Below are positions 1-5,668 of a stretch of DNA of 11,302 nucleotides, piece by piece (positions within the stretch are counted from its first letter, which is position 1; the number at the start of each line of letters is the position of its first letter). Below the pieces are notes generated by a model that did not search any database, was not told the DNA's origin, and saw nothing but the letters and a program-made list of their open reading frames with translations. Both the position numbers and the translations under genes were made by a program. The stretch covers positions 1 through 11,302 of the forward strand of contig CAMNHS010000037.1 in the NCBI GenBank assembly GCA_946539635.1, given 5' to 3'. Origin of the DNA: an uncultured Prevotellaceae bacterium (lineage in GTDB: Bacteria > Bacteroidota > Bacteroidia > Bacteroidales > Bacteroidaceae).

Positions 1-28
1 GTCTGATGGATGATGTAAGATGTAAAAA

Positions 29-47
29 ACTAAGGACTAAAAACTAA
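29..47. repeat. Degenerate 7-bp tandem repeat (ACTAA core, three units)
   Basis: ACTAA recurs at 29-33, 36-40 and 43-47 with an exact 7-bp period. The run lies just beyond the 3' end of the leftward small gene pair (stop at 64). The remaining bases of 1-63 show no gene. Short heptad-phased A/T-rich runs of this kind also occur at the right edge of the window. It could be chance low complexity. Confidence 0.4.
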
Positions 48-63
48 TAGTGACAGGTGAAGA

Positions 64-222
64 TTATTGGTTGAAGTACTGGCCGCTAACGTGATTGTTT
101 GTGATTTGAGTTACAAGATATGCTTCTTGTCTTTCCTCAAATATTATGTACCATGTGGTATGGTTGCTTCTATTGTACGATATGTACTTAGCATCTGAAC
201 CATATCTGTAGAAATGCTTCAT
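64..222 (-). CDS. Small basic/aromatic protein, second gene of an ATGA-coupled pair
   Basis: A 52-residue reading frame that starts MKHFYRYGSDAKYISYN and ends SGQYFNQ. Its ATG (222-220) overlaps the TGA of the upstream small gene as ATGA, the usual arrangement for translational coupling. The protein is rich in Tyr, Phe and His, with a central HTTWYIIFEE stretch that looks like beta strand, and has no signal peptide or membrane segment. In its own frame a TAG lies only seven codons upstream of the ATG, so it cannot simply be extended. I do not recognise the family. The pairing suggests a two-component small module such as a toxin and antitoxin, with this as a possible toxin, but that is inference from architecture. 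The alternative is one ancestral gene split by a frameshift near 222. Confidence 0.65.
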   Translation of the reverse strand: MKHFYRYGSDAKYISYNRSNHTTWYIIFEERQEAYLVTQITNNHVSGQYFNQ

Positions 223-374
223 TGGAATAGGCCCTTGATTCTAGGACGTAAACGATTTAGAAGTTCCTCACCAGTTATAGCACGGCTGATATTACTTCTG
301 GTGTTAATCGTGTTGACTACCAGAGTCTCTTGTACCATCTGTGGTTCTTCTTCTATTGGTTCGTATTTCTTCAT
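219..374 (-). CDS. Small protein, first gene of an ATGA-coupled pair
   Basis: A 51-residue reading frame that starts MKKYEPIEEEPQMVQETLVV and ends RLRPRIKGLFQ. The N-terminal third is acidic (EEE). The C-terminal third (about residues 33-50, ITGEELLNRLRPRIKGLF) should form a basic amphipathic helix. There is no signal peptide. The start is chosen because it is the first ATG after a good Bacteroidota-type promoter on the minus strand (-7 at 399-406), giving a leader of roughly 20 nt. Its TGA overlaps the ATG of the next gene. Acidic-plus-helix small proteins preceding a basic partner are typical of antitoxins, but I recognise no named family and the role is inferred only from layout. Confidence 0.65.
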   Translation of the reverse strand: MKKYEPIEEEPQMVQETLVVNTINTRSNISRAITGEELLNRLRPRIKGLFQ

Positions 375-398
375 ATACTACTTTTAGATTTCTGAGTG

Positions 399-429
399 CA
401 AAGTTACAACAAAAACGAGAAACAAACAA
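399..429 (-). promoter_or_regulatory. Promoter of the leftward small gene pair
   Basis: Read on the minus strand, 406-399 is TAACTTTG, an exact match to the Bacteroidota -7 consensus TAnnTTTG. A TTG (429-427) lies 20 bp upstream, where the -33 element belongs. The first ATG (374) follows about 25 bp downstream. Established knowledge is the consensus; its use here is inferred. Confidence 0.6.
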
Positions 430-475
430 GTAAAATAATAAAAAAATAATTTTTTGTACCTTCATGCTATAGGTC

Positions 476-506
476 TTGGCGATAAGGATATAAATTCGTA
501 ATTTTG
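476..506 (+). promoter_or_regulatory. Promoter of the small exported protein gene
   Basis: TAATTTTG at 499-506 matches the Bacteroidota -7 consensus exactly, and TTG at 476-478 sits 20 bp upstream as the -33 element. The ATG at 540 follows with a leader of about 25-30 nt. The promoter is divergent from the one at 399-429, and the 165-bp AT-rich space (375-539) carries both. Confidence 0.6.
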
Positions 507-539
507 CATTCAGAATAATCGGAATAATCAGAAAAAACT

Positions 540-713
540 ATGAAGAAACTAATATTTTTTGCGTTGATAGTATTCGTGTGTGTCAGCTTGCAGGCTGCTA
601 AGAAATCTGCTAAGAAGGCTATTCCTGAAATAGATTGGACAAAAGGCCATTCGGGAGAATTGCTGTCAGAAGAGGTGGTAGAGAAGTTGAGTGAGATGAG
701 GGATGAAGGTTGA
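540..713 (+). CDS. Small exported protein (57 aa)
   Basis: Too short for usual ORF cut-offs. It begins MKKLIFFALIVFVCVSLQAA, a textbook type I signal peptide: KK, about 14 hydrophobic residues, then an LQA-A-type cleavage site near residue 19-20. There is no lipobox around Cys14. The mature peptide is about 37 residues: a Lys/Ala-rich start (KKSAKKA), then IDWTKGHSGELL and an acidic helix ending SEMRDEG. It has its own promoter at 476-506. The 3' end runs into a polypurine stretch that leads into the left hairpin repeat (729), so this could be the surviving 5' end of a longer secreted protein gene cut by the repeat/transposase insertion. It could equally be a complete small secreted peptide. 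Family not recognised. Confidence 0.6.
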   Translation: MKKLIFFALIVFVCVSLQAAKKSAKKAIPEIDWTKGHSGELLSEEVVEKLSEMRDEG

Positions 714-728
714 GGGAAGGAGGGAAGA

Positions 729-780
729 GAGATGGCGAGGATAAAATCCTCGTGAAATAAACGGGACGAGAGATGGAAGA
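729..780 (+). repeat. REP-like hairpin repeat, left copy
   Basis: A 52-bp unit with a perfect 7-bp stem (CGAGGAT 736-742, loop AAA, ATCCTCG 746-752), preceded by GAGATG (729-734) and ending with a second GAGATGG (770-776). It matches the copy at 1853-1904 at 44 of 52 positions, and the stem is invariant between the copies. The two copies bracket the RAYT gene in direct orientation, as expected for REP sequences recognised by that transposase family. The RAYT-REP pairing is established for the family; recognition of this particular repeat is inferred. Confidence 0.75.
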
Positions 781-827
781 TGTATAATTGTTGTTCCGTC
801 ATTTTGATGTAAATTTTATTTGCACCT

Positions 828-1859
828 ATGAACAACGTGAGTAGAAACATAGATAAACATGAGACATTCATTTGGTTGCAGCCTGGTGCGTGGCGTAAGC
901 CTTGCATTGTGCATGTAACGATGGTTGCTAATGCTCGGCAGTCTTTGTTTGGCTCGCTATCGCATAATGGTACTGTGGCGATAGTGGAGAAGACTCGGAT
1001 AGGTTGGGTGCTAATCAATCAGCAACGCAGGATGCTGGAGATGTGTCCTGAAATAAAAATCTTGGCGGACAAAGTGATGCCTGACCATCACCATATGGTG
1101 TTGCAAGTGACGAGGACAATGCATCGTAGCATAAAGGAGGTGGTGCGCGGATATATGCAGGGATGCAAGGCAGAGGCGCGTAAGCAGGGATTTATGGAGA
1201 ATCTGTATGACGAAGTGCCGTACTTCCGCGTACTGACACATAAGGGACAGTTGTATGCAATGATAGAATATGTGAAGGCTAACGCGGAACGTGCGTGGCA
1301 ACGCAAACAGAATCCAGATCTTTTTCGAATGCATAGGAAGACGGAGGTATGTGGGGTGCAATTCACTACGCTGGGCAACCATTTTTTGTTAGACTGGCCC
1401 GACAGACAACAGGTGGAGATGTCAAGGAGTGCCAGCGAGGAGCAGATAAAGGAACGCTTGAATGATGTGATAGCAGCGGCACATAATGGCGCTGTAACAT
1501 ATACGGCTGCTATCAGTAATGGTGAGCGTGTTATAGCCAGAGCTGTGAGGGAGCAAGGTTTTCCGTTGGTAGTGTTGTTGAACGATGGTTTTCCTAAAGA
1601 AGGCTCGCAGCAAGAACGTTACTATAAGCCAGGTGGGGTGTATTTTGATGCTTGCTCAAAGGGAAAACTGCTGCTGATGGAGCCTGATGAGAGCAGCTAT
1701 ACACACCCTGATGTGATGGCTTCTACAGTGGAGACCTTGCGACGAAAAGCTGAAGCGAAGCACCTTAGTTATAGGGATGTACCAATCGATACACAGCGCT
1801 ATCGCTTCGTGGCCCTAAATGAGATGGGACGAATGATGGTGAGCAAGGGGGGGAGATGA
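828..1859 (+). CDS. REP-associated tyrosine transposase (RAYT, Y1/HUH) with C-terminal DprA/SLOG-like domain
   Basis: 343 residues. The N-terminal part is a Y1 transposase: first strand KPCIVHVTMVANARQSLF (24-41), then the HUH metal site in MPDHHHMVLQV (84-94; H87 and H89), a helix with candidate nucleophile Y109 (VRGYMQGCKAEA), and the family's conserved YVKANAERAW (149-157). Such enzymes nick single-stranded DNA at REP hairpins through a 5'-phosphotyrosine. Residues about 220-290 are unusual for the family: AAISNGERVIARAVREQG, then PLVVLLNDGFP, YYKPGGVYFDAC and GKLLLMEP resemble the order of motifs in DprA/SLOG Rossmann domains (Ser-Gly loop, helix, VL..G, YP..N, G.LLSE.P). That assignment is pattern-based. 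The gene is richer in G than its neighbours, lacks a strong promoter (only one-mismatch -7 candidates near 799-822), and its stop codon lies inside the right hairpin repeat. Start is the first in-frame ATG. Confidence 0.9.
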   Translation: MNNVSRNIDKHETFIWLQPGAWRKPCIVHVTMVANARQSLFGSLSHNGTVAIVEKTRIGWVLINQQRRMLEMCPEIKILADKVMPDHHHMVLQVTRTMHRSIKEVVRGYMQGCKAEARKQGFMENLYDEVPYFRVLTHKGQLYAMIEYVKANAERAWQRKQNPDLFRMHRKTEVCGVQFTTLGNHFLLDWPDRQQVEMSRSASEEQIKERLNDVIAAAHNGAVTYTAAISNGERVIARAVREQGFPLVVLLNDGFPKEGSQQERYYKPGGVYFDACSKGKLLLMEPDESSYTHPDVMASTVETLRRKAEAKHLSYRDVPIDTQRYRFVALNEMGRMMVSKGGR

Positions 1860-1904
1860 CGAGGATGGAATCCTCGGTAAAAGAACGGGATGAGAGATGG
1901 AAGA
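1853..1904 (+). repeat. REP-like hairpin repeat, right copy
   Basis: Direct repeat of 729-780. It has GAGATG at 1853-1858, stem CGAGGAT 1860-1866, loop GGA, stem ATCCTCG 1870-1876, and a second GAGATGG at 1894-1900. Differences from the left copy fall in the loop and in the link after the stem, not in the stem. It starts inside the last codons of the transposase (GGG AGA TGA), so it supplies the stop codon. It lies between two converging genes and its hairpin might also reduce read-through, although no T-run follows it. Confidence 0.75.
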
Positions 1905-1936
1905 AATTTGAAAAATGATAGTTGAAAGGGCAGGGT

Positions 1937-1956
1937 TATTGGTAAAGATTATTGGT
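1937..1956. repeat. Short direct repeat TTATTGGT x2, 12-bp spacing
   Basis: TTATTGGT occurs at 1937-1944 and 1949-1956. The longer 12-mer AAGATTATTGGT at 1945-1956 also occurs at 60-71. Both 12-mers overlap the end of a leftward gene and supply the final Gln codon and TAA stop (CAATAA on the minus strand). It is probably a dispersed intergenic repeat of this genome; seen only twice here. Confidence 0.4.
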
Positions 1957-2443
1957 GCTTATTCTCAATCTCGTTGAATAGGATATCGTCTCCTTCAGAA
2001 ACGACTGTTATAATGCAGACTCCTTTGTGACCCATATCGTCATAGGTGACCTTATACATATTTTCTGCTAACTCTTCAATGTTGGTTACTTCCTGCACAT
2101 CGCTATCGCCATCCTGGGCACCGCTGCGGAAATCCCATACAGCATAGCCGTCACCATCATAGTCGTAATCATCTGCCAACTTCTTGGCTAAACTCTTAGT
2201 ACAATACTTATAGGCTACTTCGCGAGTCATTTCTTCTCTGCCAAAAACGTATTTTTGGTAGAATTCCTGAATCTTTTCTATAGCCTTAGTATTTTGATTA
2301 GGTTGGTTGGCTGCAGACTCCTCAGTAACAGCAGAGTCTGTAGCTGTTACGAAAGAGTTATTATCTTGATGTCTTTGAGACTGTTGTTTGTTTCCACATG
2401 ATACAACTGCTGCTGCAACAGCAATGACAAGTATTTTTTTCAT
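1949..2443 (-). CDS. Small acidic lipoprotein, DUF3828-like
   Basis: 164 residues. The signal peptide ends in a lipobox (VVSC, lipidated Cys16), so the mature protein is membrane-anchored in the envelope. A Ser/Thr/Gln/Asn-rich linker (17-52) precedes a compact domain: AIEKIQEFYQKYVFG (54-68), YCTKSLAKKLADDYDYDGDG (80-99), AVWDFRSGAQDG (101-112), then strands KVTYDDMGHKGVCIITVV and DDILFNEIE. This order resembles the cystatin-like DUF3828 proteins common in Bacteroidota, whose function is unknown; the assignment comes from memory of the pattern. It follows the HEAT-repeat gene by 4 nt and is the last gene of a leftward unit headed by a TonB-dependent receptor. Its final codon and stop come from a short repeat shared with the end of the gene at 64. 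Confidence 0.85.
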   Translation of the reverse strand: MKKILVIAVAAAVVSCGNKQQSQRHQDNNSFVTATDSAVTEESAANQPNQNTKAIEKIQEFYQKYVFGREEMTREVAYKYCTKSLAKKLADDYDYDGDGYAVWDFRSGAQDGDSDVQEVTNIEELAENMYKVTYDDMGHKGVCIITVVSEGDDILFNEIENKHQ

Positions 2444-2447
2444 ATTT

Positions 2448-3077
2448 TTAGCTAAAGAAGGCTACATCGAAGTAGTCATTAAGATGTGGGGTGTGTTGGG
2501 ATAGTTTCTGGATGGCGTTAAGGATGGAATGGCGTAAAGCAATGGATGATGTCTGAGGGCTGATGCCTGATTTGAAGGTGCTTTGGGCTTGGTCAATGAA
2601 TTCGTTGAGTTCGCTATCGTTGAGTACCATCTTTGTTGACAGGAGTCTTGCCATTATGCAGTAGCCTTGCAGTTGTGCCATTTCGTATGGCTGAGCAATG
2701 AGCTGCAGGGCCATATCTTTGGCATAGGGCAGGTGCTGATAGAGATTCATTGCAGCCAGTTCAGCAATCTCTTGCGTGGGTGTCTGTTCTACCCAAAGCA
2801 TTGCGAGGTCAGCAGGAAAAGTGTCTGCTGGCATCAGCATGGTAGCGAGTATCTTACATTCGCGAATGTTTTCTTTCCAAAGAAGGATTGAGAGTTCATG
2901 AAGTTCTGCTGGAGTATGGCTTTCCGCTTTTATCTCTGCTGTCATCTCCTGCAAATGTTGCAGGGAAACACCCCAGTTGAGATGGTAGTTGACGCCTTTG
3001 TCGCGAAGCGATTGGGCAGTGACACCATTCATGTAGAGCCTGAAACTCTGTTTTATCTCTTTTAATTTTTCTTGCAT
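2448..3077 (-). CDS. DNA alkylation repair-like HEAT-repeat protein (AlkD superfamily)
   Basis: 209 residues from ATG 3077, almost all helical. Start choice: the frame is open further upstream, but that part (to 3212) lies antisense-phased inside the receptor gene and is low quality (Arg/Pro/Ser-rich), whereas MQEKLKEIKQSFRLYMNGVT is a typical family N-terminus only 2 nt after the receptor stop. Recognisable blocks are NWGVSLQHLQEM (34-45), LLWKENIRECKILATMLMP (65-83), MLWVEQTPTQEIAELAAMNL (93-112) and LQGYCIMARLL (136-146), matching AlkD-type HEAT pairs (LW..x..RE.K.LA). AlkD removes bulky or cationic alkyl-purines from DNA. I cannot place the catalytic Trp/Asp/Trp set with certainty, so glycosylase activity is unproven. 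Cytoplasmic; it lies between a receptor and a lipoprotein gene in one unit. Confidence 0.8.
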   Translation of the reverse strand: MQEKLKEIKQSFRLYMNGVTAQSLRDKGVNYHLNWGVSLQHLQEMTAEIKAESHTPAELHELSILLWKENIRECKILATMLMPADTFPADLAMLWVEQTPTQEIAELAAMNLYQHLPYAKDMALQLIAQPYEMAQLQGYCIMARLLSTKMVLNDSELNEFIDQAQSTFKSGISPQTSSIALRHSILNAIQKLSQHTPHLNDYFDVAFFS

Positions 3078-3079
3078 GA

Positions 3080-5470
3080 CTAAAAGTCCAACGTTACTTT
3101 TCCGTTCAGCTGGCGACCTGTGAGGTAGTTCGGAACGGCGTACTGATGGTTTGTGACATCTGTAACCCAATAGTAGGAATTGACGTTGTTGTGACCAAGG
3201 AGGTTGAGACAATCGAGACCTACCCAGATATTCTTCAGGTTGAAACGCCTGTCTTTCTGATTCTCACGTTTGAAAGCGCGGAAACTCATACCGATATCCA
3301 CGCGCTGATATGCAGGAGCACGGAATTTCTGACGATTATTGTCAGCATGTGGTGGTCCGAATGGCAATCCGTCAGCAAAGGCCAAACGCAAAGACATACG
3401 CCAGCGGTCTGTACCTGGGAAATAGTCAGTGAAGAAGAGATTTACGGCATAGCGCTGGTCTGTAGGAAGAGGAATAGTTGAGCCCCTGTATTTCATGCCA
3501 GTCTTCATCAACGAGAATGTTATCCATGAGTCTGTACCTGGTACGAATTCGCCATAGAGTTTGAAGTCGATACCTGCTATATATCCGTTACATTCGTTGA
3601 TGCCGTTATAGGTTATCTTGACGTTGTTGATAGAGTAGGGAATAAGGTTTGAGAGAATCTTATAGTATGCCTCTGTTGTAAACTTAAACGGACGGTCTGC
3701 AACCTTGAAACGTAAGTCGTAGGCAGCAATGAGATGGATGCTTCGCTGCGACTTTATCTTATTGTTTAGAGTAGCATAGGTTACTCCGCTTATGGTTGTG
3801 GTATCCTTCAGTTCCTTGAAGAATGGAGCCTGATAGTAAAGACCTGCTGCAAAGCGAAGGGTGGTATTCTCATTCCAATGAGGTATTACGGCAAGGCTTA
3901 CACGAGGAGATAAGATTGTCTCCTTGTTGAATGACCAGTTAGCAAAGCGAATGCCATAATTGAGGGTGTAGAGATTTGACTCCTGAGGGGATGTAAACTT
4001 CCACGAATCCTGCGCATAGAACTCTATCCTTCTTGCATTGAGGGTGTTCTTGGCTGCAATGGTGTATATCATATTCAGGTTGTTGCCTGTATGAGGCATT
4101 ACATATCCTGATGAGTCGCGCATTTCATATTCGCGAGTGTTTTCCTCTACCTTCTCCCATCTTATGCTCAGGGCTGTCTGGATATTGTGATGTTTGCTCT
4201 TGTTTTCCAGGAGAAGCTTCATGTTTCCAACATTTGCTGTAAGGTAGTTGCGGGCATACTCCATATATGTTCCGACACCCAGATTCTGCTGCGTTTCAGT
4301 TTGCGTGAGCCAGTATTGTCCCTGTATGTCGTAGGTCTCCTGTTCCTTGGTATGGAAGGCAGACCCGATGAGTGAGAGGGCTGTATTGGCATTGATGTTA
4401 CGCTTGATGGTGAGGGCTCCGAAATAGGTGCGGAAGAGGTCTTTCTCCTGTCCATCAAAATATACCTTGAATGACTTTATGTCATCTTGCGTTCCGAATG
4501 TCGTCTCACGGTCTTTTGGGTAGAAGTTATACTTTGACTGCGAGATGTCACCTATGAAATCTACCTGCCAACGTTGGTTCGGTGTCCATGAGAGATATGT
4601 CTGATAATCAATAAATCGTGGGTCATATTCGCCTGTTGTGTCGAAGGTCTTCAGGAGGGCTTTCGTCTGCTTATATCTAAGGCCGTTTGCCCAAGAGATT
4701 TTCTTGTTGCCAAAGCCAAAGTAAACACTTCCTCCCATAAGGCTGGCAGAGAAAGAACCTTCTGTACGTTGTGGCTTGCGATACTGGATAGCAAGGGCTG
4801 AAGACATCTTATCACCATATTGTGCCTCATAACCACCAGTAGAGAATTTAATGCCTTGTACCATGTCAGGATTGATGATACTAAGACCTTCCTGCTGACC
4901 AGAACGGATGAGGAAAGGACGATAGACCTCTATGTTGTTGATATACACAGAGTTCTCGTCAAACGAACCACCTCTGACGTTATATTGTGACGACAGTTCG
5001 TTGTGGGAACTTACACCTGCCTGAGTCTGTATCATCTCTTCTACGGCATTACCAGTAGTAGATGGTGCCATCTTCATATCAGTAATGTCAAGTTCCTCTG
5101 TACCACCTGTCCGACGGCGTCTTTCTGTTATTGTGACATCATCCAACAATGTCTCGTCTTGTGAGAGGGTTATCTGGATATTCTGTCTGCCACGAGGTCT
5201 TCTGAAGACACGAGTCTTGCTCTTATAGCCTATCATGGAGAATTTCACCACAACAGAATCGGCTGAGATTAGATTGATGGAGAATTCTCCCCTCATATTT
5301 GTCATTGTGGCTCTTCCTTGGCCCAAACATGAGACAGAGGCAAGTTCTACAGGATTCATATCATTGTCCATAACCTTACCAGTAAGCAAAAATTCACTTT
5401 GTGCGGACACTTTGGCGCCACACAGGGTAAGTAGAAATGATATCAGTATTATGATATGTTGTTTCGACAT
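3080..5470 (-). CDS. TonB-dependent outer-membrane receptor (CarboxypepD_reg-like + plug + barrel)
   Basis: 796 residues from ATG 5470. A TTG four codons upstream (5482) is possible but less likely. A signal peptide (MSKQHIIILISFLLTL..., cleavage near AKVSA/Q at 23-24) is followed by a carboxypeptidase-regulatory-like domain (about 28-105: LTGKVMDNDMNPVELASV ... MRGEFSINL ... MIGYKSK), a linker, and a plug (about 125-230: VEEMIQTQAGVSSHNELSSQ, NVRGGSFDENSVYINNIEVY, GGYEAQYGDKMSSALAI). A beta-barrel of alternating aromatic strands then ends in Phe (VTLDF), the usual outer-membrane assembly signal. It imports a ligand using TonB-transduced energy. No SusD, hydrolase, sigma or anti-sigma gene adjoins it, so substrate is unknown. 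It heads a unit with the HEAT-repeat and lipoprotein genes. The leader has dyads at 5492-5519 but no exact -7 consensus. Confidence 0.9.
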   Translation of the reverse strand: MSKQHIIILISFLLTLCGAKVSAQSEFLLTGKVMDNDMNPVELASVSCLGQGRATMTNMRGEFSINLISADSVVVKFSMIGYKSKTRVFRRPRGRQNIQITLSQDETLLDDVTITERRRRTGGTEELDITDMKMAPSTTGNAVEEMIQTQAGVSSHNELSSQYNVRGGSFDENSVYINNIEVYRPFLIRSGQQEGLSIINPDMVQGIKFSTGGYEAQYGDKMSSALAIQYRKPQRTEGSFSASLMGGSVYFGFGNKKISWANGLRYKQTKALLKTFDTTGEYDPRFIDYQTYLSWTPNQRWQVDFIGDISQSKYNFYPKDRETTFGTQDDIKSFKVYFDGQEKDLFRTYFGALTIKRNINANTALSLIGSAFHTKEQETYDIQGQYWLTQTETQQNLGVGTYMEYARNYLTANVGNMKLLLENKSKHHNIQTALSIRWEKVEENTREYEMRDSSGYVMPHTGNNLNMIYTIAAKNTLNARRIEFYAQDSWKFTSPQESNLYTLNYGIRFANWSFNKETILSPRVSLAVIPHWNENTTLRFAAGLYYQAPFFKELKDTTTISGVTYATLNNKIKSQRSIHLIAAYDLRFKVADRPFKFTTEAYYKILSNLIPYSINNVKITYNGINECNGYIAGIDFKLYGEFVPGTDSWITFSLMKTGMKYRGSTIPLPTDQRYAVNLFFTDYFPGTDRWRMSLRLAFADGLPFGPPHADNNRQKFRAPAYQRVDIGMSFRAFKRENQKDRRFNLKNIWVGLDCLNLLGHNNVNSYYWVTDVTNHQYAVPNYLTGRQLNGKVTLDF

Positions 5471-5491
5471 TTTTTTATACAATAATTCTGT

Positions 5492-5519
5492 AATAAAACG
5501 AAGTTTTGTCTGTTTTATT
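5492..5519. promoter_or_regulatory. Inverted repeat upstream of the TonB receptor
   Basis: AATAAAAC (5492-5499) and GTTTTATT (5512-5519) form a perfect 8-bp inverted repeat around a 12-nt centre. Inside it AAAAC/GTTTT (5495-5499/5503-5507) can form an alternative short hairpin. It lies 22-49 bp before the receptor ATG on the minus strand. AAAACGAAG also recurs at 5495-5503 and 5543-5551, and CGAAAAC at 5541-5547 and 5553-5559. It could be an operator or leader structure; base composition alone could also produce it. Confidence 0.35.
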
Positions 5520-5614
5520 GTACAAGACTCCGTTAGAAAGCGAAAACGAAGACGAAAACAGGTGTAAAAACTAAAGTTTTTTATATATTTCTTCTTTTTT
5601 CGACATTTTTTTAT

Positions 5615-5622
5615 TAACTTTG
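5615..5622 (+). promoter_or_regulatory. -7 promoter element of the purA-hisS unit
   Basis: TAACTTTG at 5615-5622 is an exact match to the Bacteroidota -7 consensus. The -33 position (about 5592-5600) is T-rich but lacks a clear TTG. A start site a few bases downstream would give a leader of about 40 nt before the purA ATG at 5669. The start codon is preceded by an A-rich stretch rather than a Shine-Dalgarno sequence, as is usual in this phylum. The 198-bp space 5471-5668 serves both divergent units. Confidence 0.6.
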
Positions 5623-5668
5623 CGGCGCGTTTTATGTGGTTAAATAATCAATCTTCAATATAAAAAAC

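Noticed and set aside
219..222. Frameshifted single pseudogene instead of two genes at 64-374
   Set aside because: The exact ATGA overlap and two clean small proteins favour translational coupling; not excluded, and kept as the stated alternative.
736..752. Rho-independent terminator after the small exported protein gene
   Set aside because: The hairpin is followed by a mixed A-rich sequence, not a T-run, and its near copy at 1860-1876 has the same context, so a REP-type repeat explains it better.
467..1018. A 183-codon minus-strand frame opposite the small exported protein and the transposase start
   Set aside because: It is antisense to two better-supported genes, has low-complexity unconvincing composition and no promoter; treated as a shadow.
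2131..2170. EF-hand-like calcium loop in the lipoprotein (DYDYDGDG)
   Set aside because: Position 8 is Gly and position 12 is Trp instead of the required aliphatic and acidic residues, and similar acidic stretches seem typical of DUF3828-like proteins.
3078..3212. N-terminal extension of the AlkD-like protein into the receptor gene
   Set aside because: The extra 45 residues are Arg/Pro/Ser-rich out-of-frame receptor sequence; the ATG at 3077, 2 nt after the receptor stop, gives a typical family start.
3080..5470. Polysaccharide utilisation locus (SusC/SusD pair)
   Set aside because: No SusD-like lipoprotein, hydrolase or hybrid sensor is adjacent; the downstream lipoprotein is far too small for SusD.
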